DNA of 64,000 nucleotides from a bacterium (GCA_905221085.1 CAJNBT010000004.1:62001-126000), one strand, 5' to 3'; counted from the first letter of the stretch, positions 45,825 to 56,497 are shown. Notes: generated by a model not told the origin, from the sequence alone. Made by a program: numbers and translations.

Positions 45825-47549
45825 CTAGTCCTCCTTTCCATGTTGGGATGCATTGATTTCACGATAGACTTGACTAGTCTTCATCAAGTCCTCATGCTTG
45901 CCGATAGCTAAGAGCTCACCTTTTTCCAAGAGGAGAATCTGGTCAGCCATCTGTAAAGTCGAGGTGCGTTGAGAAATCAAAATTAAGCTCGTATTTGGCA
46001 AATTTTCTCGAATAGCTTTCAAGAGCTTGGATTCGGTGATGGTGTCGAGGGCCGAGGTCGCATCATCTAGGATAAGGAACGGAGCCTGACGCAAGACTGC
46101 ACGAGCAATAGACAGCCTTTGTTTTTGTCCACCTGAGAAATTTCGCCCTCCTGCCTCAACTAGGGCATCCAAGAGTCCTTCCTTTTCACTGACAAAATCC
46201 TTAGCTTGAGCAATTTCCAAGGCCTGCCAGAGTTCTTGGTCCGTTACTTCGTGATTGAAACCTAGAGTCAAGTTGGAACGAATAGTTCCCTTAAAAAGTT
46301 CGACTTTTTGGGATACATAAGCAATCCAGGACCGCCACTGCTCCAAATTACAAGGACTAGATCCATCGCGATAAAGGTCTATGCTCCCCTTGTCTGCTGG
46401 ATAAAGTCCAAGGATGAGTTGCACCAAGCTTGACTTACCAGAACCCGTTCCCCCAATGATACCAAGGATTTGCCCTTGATTCATATCAAAGGAAATACCT
46501 CTCAGAGAAGGCTGGGCCGCATCAGGATAGGTAAAAGTCAATTCTTGAACTTGTAAAACCTGATTACTAGTAGCTTGCTTTTGTTCCAACTCTGAATGGA
46601 TGTCTTCTGGAGCTTCAGCAAAGACTTCCTCGATTCGCTTAGCTGAGATATAGGACTGGTTGAGAGAATTTATCAGCATGGCTAACTTGACCAATTCCAC
46701 CAAAATTTGCAAGAGATAATTAATAAGGGCAATGAGAGCACCTTGACTGAGTATACCTCCTTGAATAGAAATATAACCCTGCCAGATAATGACTAGGAGA
46801 GTTCCATTTACAATCAGATAGGTCAGAGGGGTTAATAAACTAGACCAGAAACCTGTTTTTTCTTGCAATCTTGCATAAACTTGGTTAAGGGTTTGAAAAA
46901 TTTGTAACTCTCGTTTTTCTTGTCCAAAAGCACGAATAACTCGCATGCCTTGTAATTGCTGGCGTGTTTCCTGAACCAGTTGGTCCGTTTTTTTTCTGAT
47001 ACTGCTGTAGAGAGGATTGACCAGTCTAGAGAGCCCTACAATAACAATGGTCAAAATGACAACCATGACCAAGAACCAGAAAGTCAGCTCAGCTGAGATG
47101 CGATAAGCCATAAAAATGGCACCAAAAACGATAATAGGTGCTCGCAAAAAGAGACGCAGGAATTGATTGATACCAGTCTGAATCTGGTAGGTATCTGAAG
47201 TCAAACGAGTGACCAAACTCGAAGTTGTCAGACGGTCTCTGCTGTCCTTGGGCAATGAAAGAATATGATGATAGAGGTCGTTTGTCAATTCTTTAGCAAA
47301 TCCAACCGCAGCCTTGGCTGAGTAGAATTGGGCTATTAAGGCCACTACCACACCAATTACTGCAAAGATAAGGAGCAGACCAATCTGCATCCAAAGATGA
47401 CCTTGATTTTTCTGGGGCAAGGATTGGTCGACAATCCCAGCAATCACCATAGGAACTAAGAGCTCAAAAACAGCTTCTAGTAGCTTGAACAAGGGTGCTA
47501 AAATCGACTCCTTGATGTAGGGGTTGAGGTAAGATAATAGGTTTTTCAT
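45825..47549 (-). CDS. ABC exporter half-transporter, degenerate-site subunit
   Basis: 574 aa. The membrane domain is at about 10-300. The nucleotide domain has Walker A GGTGSGKSS, signature FSGGQKQR, but Walker B LILDDATSALD has Asp in place of the catalytic Glu, and the H-loop reads LISQRTSTL with Gln for His. Such losses mark the non-hydrolysing site of heterodimeric exporters, whose opposite face is the altered LSVGQ signature of the partner. It is the first gene of the operon, with GAAGGG before the ATG. Confidence 0.88.
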   Translation of the reverse strand: MKNLLSYLNPYIKESILAPLFKLLEAVFELLVPMVIAGIVDQSLPQKNQGHLWMQIGLLLIFAVIGVVVALIAQFYSAKAAVGFAKELTNDLYHHILSLPKDSRDRLTTSSLVTRLTSDTYQIQTGINQFLRLFLRAPIIVFGAIFMAYRISAELTFWFLVMVVILTIVIVGLSRLVNPLYSSIRKKTDQLVQETRQQLQGMRVIRAFGQEKRELQIFQTLNQVYARLQEKTGFWSSLLTPLTYLIVNGTLLVIIWQGYISIQGGILSQGALIALINYLLQILVELVKLAMLINSLNQSYISAKRIEEVFAEAPEDIHSELEQKQATSNQVLQVQELTFTYPDAAQPSLRGISFDMNQGQILGIIGGTGSGKSSLVQLILGLYPADKGSIDLYRDGSSPCNLEQWRSWIAYVSQKVELFKGTIRSNLTLGFNHEVTDQELWQALEIAQAKDFVSEKEGLLDALVEAGGRNFSGGQKQRLSIARAVLRQAPFLILDDATSALDTITESKLLKAIRENLPNTSLILISQRTSTLQMADQILLLEKGELLAIGKHEDLMKTSQVYREINASQHGKED

Positions 47550-47577
47550 AAATCCCTTCTATTCGTATTCTGGAAAT

Positions 47578-47602
47578 GAAGAAAGTGGGAAGCTCCCACC
47601 CT
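47578..47602 (-). terminator. Possible terminator downstream of msrAB
   Basis: GGTGGGA-GCT-TCCCAC stem followed by a TTTCTTC tail on the minus strand; the T run is imperfect. Confidence 0.55.
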
Positions 47603-47609
47603 CTCTGTT

Positions 47610-48548
47610 TTATTTGTTTAAGTAAGGCAGTAGATAGCCATATCCTTCCTCTTCCATCTCATCCTTGGCCACAAAGCGCAAGGATGCAGAATTAATACAG
47701 TAACGAAGGCCACCTAACTCCCGAGGGCCATCTGTGAAAACATGACCCAAGTGAGCATTTCCTGACCGAGAACGAACCTCGATTCGCTCCATTCCATGAC
47801 TCAGGTCCTTGTAATAGTGAATCAACTCTTTGGAAATTGGACGGCTAAAACTTGGCCAACCACATCCTGAGGCAAACTTATCCTTAGCAAAAAAGAGTGG
47901 CTCACCTGTCGTAATATCCACATAAATCCCTTCTTCAAAGGTTTGGTCATAGGCATTGGTAAATGGAGCCTCCGTAGCAGCTTCTTGGGTAACACGATAG
48001 GATTCTTCGGTTAAGCTTTTCTTTAACACCTCTTGACTAGGCTTTTCATAGTTAGAGGCATCAATCAATGGCTTCTCAGCATCTGCCACATCGATATGAC
48101 AATAACCAGAAGGATTCTTCTTAAGATAGTCTTGGTGGTAGTCCTCAGCCAGAATGTAATGACGTAGTTTCTCCACCTCTACTGCAATCTTTCGCCCAAG
48201 CATGCGCTCCTGCTCCTGAACCACTGTGTAGATAGCTGGCAAATCAGCTTCATCTTGGTAATAAATTCCGGTCCGATACTGACGTCCACGGTCATTCCCT
48301 TGTTGATTGACTGATAATGGATCAATAACACGGAAATAATAAAGTAAAATCTCTCTAAGTGACACTGCCTTCTCATCGTAAATCACTTGAACCGTTTCTG
48401 CATGGTCTGTTTCTTGGAGCAACTGGTAATTGGTCGTTTCGACTTGACCATTAGCGTAGCCAACACTGGTTGCTAGCACTCCAGAAATACGTGAAAAATA
48501 CTCCTCTAGGCCCCAAAAACAACCACCTGCTAAATAAATTTCTGCCAT
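47610..48548 (-). CDS. msrAB: Peptide methionine sulfoxide reductase MsrA-MsrB fusion
   Basis: 312 aa. The N-terminal MsrA domain has [11 protein letters not shown] with the catalytic Cys about residue 10 and YHQDYL near 140. The C-terminal MsrB domain (from about 180) has [10 protein letters not shown] and [11 protein letters not shown] with the catalytic Cys. There is no signal peptide, so it is the cytoplasmic form. It repairs both stereoisomers of oxidised methionine. It is monocistronic with AAAGGAG. Confidence 0.95.
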   Translation of the reverse strand: MAEIYLAGGCFWGLEEYFSRISGVLATSVGYANGQVETTNYQLLQETDHAETVQVIYDEKAVSLREILLYYFRVIDPLSVNQQGNDRGRQYRTGIYYQDEADLPAIYTVVQEQERMLGRKIAVEVEKLRHYILAEDYHQDYLKKNPSGYCHIDVADAEKPLIDASNYEKPSQEVLKKSLTEESYRVTQEAATEAPFTNAYDQTFEEGIYVDITTGEPLFFAKDKFASGCGWPSFSRPISKELIHYYKDLSHGMERIEVRSRSGNAHLGHVFTDGPRELGGLRYCINSASLRFVAKDEMEEEGYGYLLPYLNK

Positions 48549-48589
48549 CTTTATTTCTCCTTTATCAAGTTTTTAACTCGAATTCTTTT

Positions 48590-48644
48590 CAAAAAAAGGA
48601 TAGGAAGCCCTCTGGTCAAGAGTTTCCCCATCCTATCTTCTATT
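48590..48644 (-). terminator. Terminator downstream of thrB
   Basis: A long imperfect stem (GATAGGA...TCCTATC outer arms, CTC/GAG inner) is followed by TTTTTTT on the minus strand. Confidence 0.75.
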
Positions 48645-48646
48645 CT

Positions 48647-49516
48647 TTATTTTGCTTCGACACGGACACCTTGAGTATCAACTTTCAAGTCATGAAGTTT
48701 TCCTTTGAAAGGTTGCTTTTCCAATTCTGCCTTAATCGCTGGCATCTTGTCATGAGAAGCCAAAACCATAACTGTCGGCCCAGCACCAGAGAGGTAGGTT
48801 GCATAGGCACCATTTTCTTTGGCTACTTGCTTAATCGTCGCAAATTCTCTCACCAAGTCCTGACGATAGCGTTCGTGGAAGAGGTCTCCCTCAATCGCTT
48901 GGCCAGCAGTCACCATGTCTCCTGCCAACAAGGCTGCAACCGCCACATTGGCGATAGAACTGGCCGCAACAGCTTCCTTGTAAGACAATTTTTTAGGCAA
49001 GACACCACGGCTGTCTCGAGTACGCAATTCATAGTTTGGAATGTAGGCTAGGAAATCACACTCTGGGAAGTCTGCTACGATAGCAGAGACTTGACCCTCA
49101 ACGGAACTTGCAATAACGAGATTACCATAAATGGCTGGAGCCACATTGTCAGGATGTCCTTCAATCTTGGTCGCTAACTGCAATTTTTCATGGTCTGACA
49201 AGTTGAGCTGGCCCAGTTGGTTGGCTAGTTCAATTCCAGCAACAATAACCGAGCTGGAAGAACCCAAACCACGCGCCAAGGGAACATCACTGGTCATTTT
49301 CAAGCGTCTTGGTTGTAAATCTGGTGCAATTTGCAAAGCGATTTTGAGCAAGAGATTACGCTCGTCATGTGGAATCCATTTGCCAATCTGGTGTTCAATC
49401 AACCACTCATCTCGTTCTTCGCAGACCTCGATTTGAAGGTACTTGGTTACAGCTACACCGACCGAGTCAAAACCTGGCCCTATATTGGCACTGGTTGCAG
49501 GTACAATAATCTTCAT
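48647..49516 (-). CDS. thrB: Homoserine kinase
   Basis: 289 aa GHMP kinase. The ATP loop is [16 protein letters not shown] (about 83-98), the start is [18 protein letters not shown], and the third motif is [11 protein letters not shown]. It phosphorylates homoserine on the way to threonine. It lies 1 nt after hom, the usual hom-thrB pair; thrC is not nearby. Confidence 0.95.
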   Translation of the reverse strand: MKIIVPATSANIGPGFDSVGVAVTKYLQIEVCEERDEWLIEHQIGKWIPHDERNLLLKIALQIAPDLQPRRLKMTSDVPLARGLGSSSSVIVAGIELANQLGQLNLSDHEKLQLATKIEGHPDNVAPAIYGNLVIASSVEGQVSAIVADFPECDFLAYIPNYELRTRDSRGVLPKKLSYKEAVAASSIANVAVAALLAGDMVTAGQAIEGDLFHERYRQDLVREFATIKQVAKENGAYATYLSGAGPTVMVLASHDKMPAIKAELEKQPFKGKLHDLKVDTQGVRVEAK

Positions 49517-49517
49517 C

Positions 49518-50804
49518 TTATTCTCCTAGCACCTTGAAGGTATTCAAGAGGTCGAATTCTGAAACCTTCTTCAATTCAGCTGAGACATTTTCAAGCTGGG
49601 CTTTATTAATCTTGTGTGTAATGATCACAACACGCGCCTTGTCACCTTCTTTTCCATCTTGGAGGATTTGCTTGAAGGAAATATCTTGAGCATTAAAGAT
49701 TTCAGCCAACTTCAAGACCTGACCTTTTGAGTCTGGAGCCAAGATTGAGAAATAGTAGTTTGCTTTGACATCTTCTGGATTTGCCAAGACCAAGTCACGA
49801 CTGTATTCGTTGAAGTCTTTGCCAATGGTACCATCATTCAAGCGACGAACGATACGGACAATATCTGCTACAACACTTGTTGCTGTTGGTTTTTGACCCG
49901 CACCTGGTCCGTAGTACATAGACTCACCGATACCGATAGATTCCACAAAGACAGCGTTCATTACTCCATTCACACTAGCAAGTGGGTGCGCTTTTGGTAG
50001 GAAGGTTGGAGTTACTTCTGCAGCAATTCCTGAAGGAGTTTCCTCAATAGAGCCAACCAATTTCACCACATAGCCAAGTTCTTGAGCTACAGCTACATCT
50101 TCTGGTGTGATATTGCGGATTCCCTTGTGGGCTACATCGTCAAAGGCAACCTTCATTCCAAAGGCAAATTGACTCAAAATCACCATCTTGTAAGCTGCAT
50201 CAATCCCATCTACGTCATTTGTAGGGTCACTTTCTGCAAAACCTAGTCTTTGTGCTTCTGCAAGAGCATCATCGTAAGACCAACCTTCTTCCACCATCTT
50301 GGTCATCATGAAGTTAGAAGTTCCATTGACTACACCCAATACGCGAGTGATTTTATCAGAAGCTAATGAATTTGCTAGAGTACGAAGAATTGGAATCCCA
50401 CCAGCTACTGCTGCTTCGTAGTAAAGTGCTACCTTGTTAGCTTTAGCGATTTCTAACAATTCTGCGCCATGGACAGCCAAAAGGTCCTTGTTGGCAGTAA
50501 CAACGTGTTTCCCAGCTTCCAAGGCACGAGTGATAAAAGTCTTAGCAGGCTCGATACGCCCCATCAACTCCACTACGATCGTAATGTCTTGGTCTGACAA
50601 AATATCATCCACATTGGTTACAAAGTTAAAGTCATTTCCTGCTGCAAGCAAGCGATTCTTTTCATCTTCATCCTTGACCAATACCTTGGCAACTTCAATC
50701 TCTGAATGTGCTGATTGATTGATTTTTTCTCCATTTTCCTTTAGGAGGAAAGGCACACCACTTGCAACGGTACCAAATCCTAGTAAAGCAATTTTAACTG
50801 TCAT
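49518..50804 (-). CDS. hom: Homoserine dehydrogenase
   Basis: 428 aa from [16 protein letters not shown], preceded by GAGGAGAC. The NAD(P) fold has GFGTVASG; the catalytic region is [29 protein letters not shown] and [16 protein letters not shown]-terminal ACT domain (about 345-425) suggests feedback by threonine. It makes homoserine for threonine and methionine. A T-box or other leader was looked for and not seen. Confidence 0.95.
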   Translation of the reverse strand: MTVKIALLGFGTVASGVPFLLKENGEKINQSAHSEIEVAKVLVKDEDEKNRLLAAGNDFNFVTNVDDILSDQDITIVVELMGRIEPAKTFITRALEAGKHVVTANKDLLAVHGAELLEIAKANKVALYYEAAVAGGIPILRTLANSLASDKITRVLGVVNGTSNFMMTKMVEEGWSYDDALAEAQRLGFAESDPTNDVDGIDAAYKMVILSQFAFGMKVAFDDVAHKGIRNITPEDVAVAQELGYVVKLVGSIEETPSGIAAEVTPTFLPKAHPLASVNGVMNAVFVESIGIGESMYYGPGAGQKPTATSVVADIVRIVRRLNDGTIGKDFNEYSRDLVLANPEDVKANYYFSILAPDSKGQVLKLAEIFNAQDISFKQILQDGKEGDKARVVIITHKINKAQLENVSAELKKVSEFDLLNTFKVLGE

Positions 50805-50894
50805 GTTTGTCTCCTCGAAATTTTCTAATATAGCCATTATAACAGAATTTTGTGAAAATTCCTATCATAGTAAATCACTATTTCAGTATAAAAA

Positions 50895-50923
50895 GAAAAA
50901 AACGAATCAAACGATTCGCTCTT
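50895..50923 (-). terminator. Terminator downstream of mecA
   Basis: CGAATC-GTTT-GATTCG stem with TTTTTTTC on the minus strand. Confidence 0.85.
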
Positions 50924-50955
50924 CCTAAAATCTAGAAATAATTTTCCAGAAATGA

Positions 50956-51693
50956 TTATCCAATCTTTTGTAGATTAATCACTGCATCGTGATTGATCAA
51001 GACTTGGCCATACTCTTGTAAGACTGAACGACTGATATCACTATCGTCTGCAAACTCGCGCATACGAGCCAACAGCCAAGCTGGATATGGACTTGGATGA
51101 TTTTCAATATCCACTAAAATGGTCAAATAATAGCGCTCATTCATCTTGTAGAGTTCAGAAGTTTCCATCTCAAAAGTCACTGTCTTTGAAAAAGCCACCA
51201 AATCAGCTAACTTAGAAAAAGAAAGGATGTAGTAGATGTAAGGCTCTTTCTTGCTTTCAACTTCTTGTTCAGCCTGCTCCTGCTCTTCTTCCCTGGCTTC
51301 TACTTGCTCTAGAGATTGAATCGCTTCAATATCATCCTTGGTTTTGTCTGCGATGCTTTTTTCTAAGGTTTTGATAAATTCATCTGGCGACATTTGAGCC
51401 AATTCTTCCATATCTGGCAAATCCGATAAATCTTCAAAATCTAAATTTTGGTCAATCTTTGATTTGGTTACAAAGACATCGACCTTATCAGGTTTTGGAG
51501 TCACACGGAAGCTCAACATGCCTGTATCCAGAAAGCTATCCGGCATCTCTAACTCATCCAAGATAGCATAAAAGAACTCTTCTGTTTTTTCTTGAGGAAC
51601 GAGAAAGTCAGCAATCTCCATTCCTCGATCCATCAAATCTTCCAAAGACATCGTGATTTTTAAAGTAGTATCACTAATTTGTTTCATTTTCAT
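50956..51693 (-). CDS. mecA: Adaptor protein MecA
   Basis: 245 aa from MKMKQISDTTLKITMSLEDL. The N-terminal substrate-binding domain (about 1-85) is joined by an acidic linker (about 105-155, EAREEEQEQAEQEVESKKE) to the C-terminal ClpC-binding domain (YYILSFSKLADLVAFSK onward). In streptococci MecA targets ComX/SigX for ClpCP degradation, so it shuts off competence. It is relevant to the combox gene in this window. TGAGGT serves as the ribosome site. Confidence 0.92.
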   Translation of the reverse strand: MKMKQISDTTLKITMSLEDLMDRGMEIADFLVPQEKTEEFFYAILDELEMPDSFLDTGMLSFRVTPKPDKVDVFVTKSKIDQNLDFEDLSDLPDMEELAQMSPDEFIKTLEKSIADKTKDDIEAIQSLEQVEAREEEQEQAEQEVESKKEPYIYYILSFSKLADLVAFSKTVTFEMETSELYKMNERYYLTILVDIENHPSPYPAWLLARMREFADDSDISRSVLQEYGQVLINHDAVINLQKIG

Positions 51694-51837
51694 TGCTAGT
51701 AACCTCATACTTTCAGTTCTATCTATTATACTAGATTTTTACGATTTTATCAAAAGAAGGCTTCTCTGTCGGGATAGATTTTCCCTAGGGTAACTTCTGT
51801 AGAAGACTCTAAAAGAAAATTTCTGCAGACAAATAGA

Positions 51838-51882
51838 AAAAGCCTTCAAAATCGGCTCTTGTCCGACTTTGAAGACCTAATG
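51838..51882 (-). terminator. Terminator at the end of the glycan locus
   Basis: CTTCAAAGTCGG / CCGATTTTGAAG stem with a 7-nt loop and GCTTTTTC on the minus strand. Confidence 0.8.
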
Positions 51883-51893
51883 CATCAGAATGC

Positions 51894-52928
51894 TTATAAT
51901 TTAAAGGTTGCTACACCGAGGATAGAACGATTTAAGTTTCGAAGAATTTGAAGACTTTGCTCAAATTTCTTATAACGAGTTACTCCGTATTCTTCAACAA
52001 GAAGGACTGTATCTCTTTCCAAAAGAGATGATACATCTTGTAAATCTACAAAATGCATTCCTTTTAAAGCCTCTTGACTCTGTTTCAATTTATCTAGGAT
52101 AGCTTTATTTGAGCTAACGATGGTCAATTCCTGTCCAGCATTTTTGTATGACAAGACATCTGCTAGGTTAGCAATTGTTGTAATCTCTGTTACAAAATCA
52201 ATTTGATATTGAGAAAAATCACCTGTTCTATTGATTGTTGGATTAAAGAGATAAATCAACACATTTCCCATTACAACCAAAATCACACAGACTACTCCAA
52301 TAACAACTAAACGGAGAATCAAATTCTTCATATTCAATCCAAGCGCTGTCTCACCATTTGCATTCAATTCTTTAGAATTGATGGTTTCCAATTTTTCAAT
52401 TTTTACATTTGCATAAGTGTGTTTAAATTTCTCAATCAATCCATCAATTTTTCGCTCCAACAAGTCATTAGCATCTTTACTTGGTGTCAAAATTTTCACA
52501 CCAACCCCTGCATCGTCAATCATATAGTAAACAGTCAGTTTTTTCCACCAATAGTCATTCGTTGAATTTTTCAAGGTTGTTTCGGTCGTATCCAATTCAC
52601 TGGCAATTTTTTTCAACTCACTGGGCTCTACATCATTGAAAAGATAAGCTCCATTCAAATTACCATCAATCAATTTCCCATAAAAATCACTATAGCCACC
52701 AATTTGATGATTCAAAATCGTTTTGGCTGAGTCTTCTGGAGGAGTGATTTTATAGCTAAGATAAGTTGAATAACTTGTTGTGTCTTTGACAGTATTTTTA
52801 TTCTTAACTGCTTTAATTGTAAATGGTACAGCAATAAGAGCAAATAAAGCGATGAGAGCTAAAATATTTGTTTTTCGTTTTTTGTAAAGATTTGCAAATA
52901 AATCAGCTACTGAATAATGTTCAAACAT
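51894..52928 (-). CDS. Wzz-like chain-length/polysaccharide co-polymerase candidate
   Basis: 344 aa. A first helix at about 22-40 and a second at about 207-232 enclose an extracellular segment of about 165 residues, the topology of Wzz/CpsC-type co-polymerases. A cytoplasmic domain of about 110 residues follows the second helix (FVTEITTIANLADVLSYK, TVLLVEEYGVTRYKKFEQS), with no Walker motif or Tyr cluster. The assignment rests on topology and the position after Wzy; it overlaps that gene by 8 nt. A function in glycan export is inferred. Confidence 0.55.
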   Translation of the reverse strand: MFEHYSVADLFANLYKKRKTNILALIALFALIAVPFTIKAVKNKNTVKDTTSYSTYLSYKITPPEDSAKTILNHQIGGYSDFYGKLIDGNLNGAYLFNDVEPSELKKIASELDTTETTLKNSTNDYWWKKLTVYYMIDDAGVGVKILTPSKDANDLLERKIDGLIEKFKHTYANVKIEKLETINSKELNANGETALGLNMKNLILRLVVIGVVCVILVVMGNVLIYLFNPTINRTGDFSQYQIDFVTEITTIANLADVLSYKNAGQELTIVSSNKAILDKLKQSQEALKGMHFVDLQDVSSLLERDTVLLVEEYGVTRYKKFEQSLQILRNLNRSILGVATFKL

Positions 52929-54390
52929 GATTTTTTTCTCCTTTGTTTAGTAGATACTGGTTCTCTTTTGTAAGCATTTTCGCTACGAATAGAATCACAA
53001 GAACAATTCCCCAGAATTGCATTGTAAATAAATTGAAGAAACTTTCTGAAAAGCTACTTCTTGGCATAAAGAATAGATTATTCAAGATGAGTAGGGACAA
53101 GGCAAATAGGATTGTTCTTGAACGATAGGCTACTTGCAGCATGGCTATGAATAGCATACCTAGCAAGAGACTAAGTAGAAAGACTCCTATCATGCCATAG
53201 TCTGTATACAACTCCATGATATAACTACTTCCGATACCATGTCCTTTCAAGTATTCCTTGTTCAAAACAAGATAGGATAGATTGTGGGCATAACTATTAC
53301 TATCAATAGCTAGCTCCACACTATTGGTTATATGCTCAAAGGCTTTTCCTCCGAAAATAGCCCCTAAACTTCCCCTTGCAAAATAATCAAGAACAGGACC
53401 AAAAGTAAAATTACGGAAATCTCTGTAAGGGAGGCTACTGTTAAATAGAAAACCTCGAGCCAGAACTCCAAAACTGGTTCCTTGTTTATAGATAAAGTCA
53501 AGCAAGATATCCCAGAAACCTGTATGGGAAACCTGGACATTATCCCGTACATAGTTGAGCACTCCCATCGCTAACATGAGAATAGGAGAACCAACAAAAA
53601 TCGCTAACTTTTCTTTAAACCCAATCCATTTTCCTTTTTCAGTTTGCTCCCGCATAAAGTAATAAACAAAAGCAAATAAAATACTTAAAATAAAGGGATT
53701 TCGTGTCCCGATTGCCAAATGAATAGTATTAGCTGCAATAAAGGAGAAAAGCACTGCTGTGGCCTGCAATTTCTTTGGCTTGGTTGCCAGATACATACAC
53801 ATTGCGTAGACCGTAAAAGTAGACAAAATGTAGGTAAAATAAGGCAGTTTACTTTCAAAATTTGCATAGTAGGCATAGTAGGAAGTCTGCAAGCGATACA
53901 GGAGCCGTTCGAATAAACGAATGAAATAGAAAGGATAGGTTAAAAGAAAAACTCCTAGCGAAACAAAGCGCAACCGCTTAATATAGACCTCTTTTAGAGA
54001 ATTTCCTATCTTTGGTACTTTTATTTTTTTCCTAGCTATGAAATAACGAGCCAGGATGCCTCCTGTCGTCAAGCCCAGAATCGAAACCATGACAACTATA
54101 AAGGCAAAACGATAAGCTATTGGATGATAGGTATCCAAAGCACCATCCCTAAAATAATCAATGGTCGGTCTTGATACTAGAAAGATAAAAATAGTTAAAA
54201 AGAAAATAAAATGGATTAAGTAATACTTGATATCATTCCAACAAGCAATTAAGCTACTAACCAGTAAGAACAATAAAGTAGAAAGCAAGTTAACATTGTT
54301 ATTATTAAACAGATACACAATTCCACTTACTAGCGTCAAGGCATAGCTGACTATAGTCAAACTAAATAACAATCGTTTTCCATCAATCAC
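52921..54390 (-). CDS. Wzy-like polysaccharide polymerase
   Basis: 489 aa with about 12 membrane helices and a long loop that includes TGFWDILLDFIYKQGTSFG and LVLNKEYLKGHGIGSSYIME near the C-terminus, as in O-antigen/oligosaccharide repeat polymerases. The start is GTG, with GGGGGTGAG just upstream. It probably joins lipid-linked repeat units outside the membrane. It stands third from last in the LicD-GT4-GT2-Wzy-Wzz series. Confidence 0.7.
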   Translation of the reverse strand: MIDGKRLLFSLTIVSYALTLVSGIVYLFNNNNVNLLSTLLFLLVSSLIACWNDIKYYLIHFIFFLTIFIFLVSRPTIDYFRDGALDTYHPIAYRFAFIVVMVSILGLTTGGILARYFIARKKIKVPKIGNSLKEVYIKRLRFVSLGVFLLTYPFYFIRLFERLLYRLQTSYYAYYANFESKLPYFTYILSTFTVYAMCMYLATKPKKLQATAVLFSFIAANTIHLAIGTRNPFILSILFAFVYYFMREQTEKGKWIGFKEKLAIFVGSPILMLAMGVLNYVRDNVQVSHTGFWDILLDFIYKQGTSFGVLARGFLFNSSLPYRDFRNFTFGPVLDYFARGSLGAIFGGKAFEHITNSVELAIDSNSYAHNLSYLVLNKEYLKGHGIGSSYIMELYTDYGMIGVFLLSLLLGMLFIAMLQVAYRSRTILFALSLLILNNLFFMPRSSFSESFFNLFTMQFWGIVLVILFVAKMLTKENQYLLNKGEKNHV

Positions 54391-54405
54391 TTGCTCACCC
54401 CCGTT

Positions 54406-55392
54406 CTAATGTAATTTTTTAGATTTTTCAATATTTTTCAGTAATAAAAATCGGTATAAGGAAATATTTATGAATAGAGCTAAGGCACTAATTCTTCTCC
54501 CCTTACGGAAAATTGAATTCCTAGAAATAGCAAGGGCATGGCCTTTTAAAAAACGATGAATCTGGGAATAGGCTTCAAACTGTTTATACTGATCATCTAA
54601 CAACATCTTATCCAGAATAAAGAAGTGGGCATAGGCCAATCTGAAAAAAGCGACCTCTTTCAAATCAGGATAGTTCTTCATAACTTCATTATAAAACTTT
54701 TGGTAGATATCAATATAGGCTAAATCCTTTTCTGCATAAGGTTTAGTCGTAATACTATCCCCTCTATGGAAATAGTAATAATAGGGTTTAGTATTAACCA
54801 CATACTTCTTAGCCAACTTAATCAAATCAAAATGGTAATAGGCATCTTCGTAAATCAATCCCTTAGGAAAGGATAGGGCAGTTGCAATCTCTCTCTTGAT
54901 TAGTTTATTGCAAATCGTTCCAGGAATTTTTTCACCTATGAGGTATTCCCTTAAAAATGTTTGAGAATCACAGACAAAATAGTCATCCTGATTGGCTGAT
55001 TGTGGGCTTTCATCATTAGCATAGACATTCATGACACCACAGCTCGAAACATCGGCATCTTCTTGAATTAATTGCTCATATAAACTCTGAATCATGTCTG
55101 GATGGATATAATCATCTGAGTCAATAAAAATCAGATAATCCCCCTGAGCCTGCTTCATTCCATCATTTCGTGCTTGCGACAATCCTTCGTTCTTTTTATG
55201 AAGCACTGACACCCTATCATCTTGTTCAGCGATTGAATCACACAAGCGACCACTTTCATCTGTTGCTCCATCATCAACAAGAATGATTTCCAGATTTTGA
55301 TAGGTCTGCTTCTGAATGGAAGCTATCGATTTTTCTAGGTACTGCGCCACATTATAGACTGGCACAATGACACTAACTAATGCAGTTTCCAT
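54406..55392 (-). CDS. Family 2 glycosyltransferase
   Basis: 328 aa, GT-A fold. VSVIVPVYNVAQYLEKSI, IILVDDGATDESG and the DxD-like FIDSDDYIHPDM (about 95) are visible, followed by GTICNKLIKRE and EDAYYHFDL. It is a cytoplasmic, membrane-associated transferase for one sugar of the repeat unit; donor and acceptor are unknown. It starts 1 nt after the GT4 stop. Confidence 0.88.
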   Translation of the reverse strand: METALVSVIVPVYNVAQYLEKSIASIQKQTYQNLEIILVDDGATDESGRLCDSIAEQDDRVSVLHKKNEGLSQARNDGMKQAQGDYLIFIDSDDYIHPDMIQSLYEQLIQEDADVSSCGVMNVYANDESPQSANQDDYFVCDSQTFLREYLIGEKIPGTICNKLIKREIATALSFPKGLIYEDAYYHFDLIKLAKKYVVNTKPYYYYFHRGDSITTKPYAEKDLAYIDIYQKFYNEVMKNYPDLKEVAFFRLAYAHFFILDKMLLDDQYKQFEAYSQIHRFLKGHALAISRNSIFRKGRRISALALFINISLYRFLLLKNIEKSKKLH

Positions 55393-55393
55393 A

Positions 55394-56497
55394 CTACTCC
55401 TCTAATAGTTTTTCTACTTGTTCGATTTGTTTAGCAATTGTAAATTGCTGAATGAATTGGCCAGCCTCATTCACAGCGAAGTTTGAGGCAGAAGTCATGT
55501 AGTCCGTAATTGCCTGAGCTGCCTCTTGATTGCTCTCAATGATTTGGCCAAATCGTCCTTCTTGGGATAATTCCTCAGCCCCTCCAACATCCGTAGAGAC
55601 AAAAGGAAGTCCCAAACTCAAGGCCTCCACATACACTCCAGGAAAACCTTCTTGTTTAGACATAGACAAGAGAACTCTCATCTGAGACAAATACTGATAA
55701 GGATTTTTTTGATAACCAAGGAAATGTACATAGTCTTCAAGTTCATACTCTTTGACTCTTTTTTTCAGTTCCTCTTCCATGTCACCAGTCCCTATGAAGT
55801 AGAGATGATAGTTTTTTCCCTCTTGGTGCAATAACCGTATCACTTCCACCACACGGTCAGAACCCTTATTTTCCTCAATCCGTCCGATAGTACAGATACT
55901 TTGAGGCGCAATCTCGATATCAATCTTCTCTTGAGATTTTTCTAGGATAGTCTTAAAATCATAACCATTGTAGACCGTCTGTAGTTTCGAAGCATAATCT
56001 GGATAGACTTCCTTGATAGAATTGCTAGTCTTTTTTGAAATTCCTACAATGGTATCCGCAGCATCCAACTGGCGTCTATGTGATTCTCTTTTGGAGCTAT
56101 CCTTAAGAAATTCTTCAATACTTCCATGAATCCAAGAGATTTTCTTGACTTCTTTTCTTTTAGAGAACAACAGTGGTGGATTCATAATGGTAAAAGAAAC
56201 TTCAACATCATAGTTATCTTTTATAAGTAAGCGACGAGTCAATCTTGGAAAATAAATTCTCATTCTCCACAAAAAAGCTCGTAACCATCTAGCTTGGCGA
56301 TAATCTTGAAGGGACTTTAAAATGCCTACATGCTTGGGAATAGATTCGTATCCCTTGTCAAAGTGCTCCATTTCAAGAATATCAATATCATACTTTTCTG
56401 GATCCAGATTTGAAACAATGGTAGATAGAATCTTCTCTGCTCCACCCCCGAGAGAAAAAGACCACATAAAAAATAAGATTTTTTTCTTAGCCACCAT
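55394..56497 (-). CDS. Family 4 glycosyltransferase
   Basis: 367 aa from MVAKKKILFFMWSFSLGGG, preceded by AAGGGAG. GT-B fold with SLGGGAEKILSTIV at the N-terminus, CTIGRIEENKGSDRVVEV, and the EX7E region SMSKQEGFPGVYVEALSLG near the C-terminus. It is a retaining transferase using a nucleotide sugar. It overlaps the licD-like stop by 11 nt, so it is coupled to it. Confidence 0.88.
   Translation of the reverse strand: MVAKKKILFFMWSFSLGGGAEKILSTIVSNLDPEKYDIDILEMEHFDKGYESIPKHVGILKSLQDYRQARWLRAFLWRMRIYFPRLTRRLLIKDNYDVEVSFTIMNPPLLFSKRKEVKKISWIHGSIEEFLKDSSKRESHRRQLDAADTIVGISKKTSNSIKEVYPDYASKLQTVYNGYDFKTILEKSQEKIDIEIAPQSICTIGRIEENKGSDRVVEVIRLLHQEGKNYHLYFIGTGDMEEELKKRVKEYELEDYVHFLGYQKNPYQYLSQMRVLLSMSKQEGFPGVYVEALSLGLPFVSTDVGGAEELSQEGRFGQIIESNQEAAQAITDYMTSASNFAVNEAGQFIQQFTIAKQIEQVEKLLEE

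Noticed and set aside
47560..47567. TACGAATA combox before the ABC exporter operon
   Set aside because: It is only 10 nt from the ATG, so a SigX start would remove the ribosome site, and no T-rich stretch precedes it.
49517..50955. T-box or other riboswitch for hom-thrB
   Set aside because: The gap upstream of hom is short and filled by the mecA terminator; no specifier loop or T-box sequence (TGGNACCGCG) was seen.
52984..52991. TACGAATA on the plus strand
   Set aside because: It lies inside the Wzy-like gene and no plus-strand gene follows.
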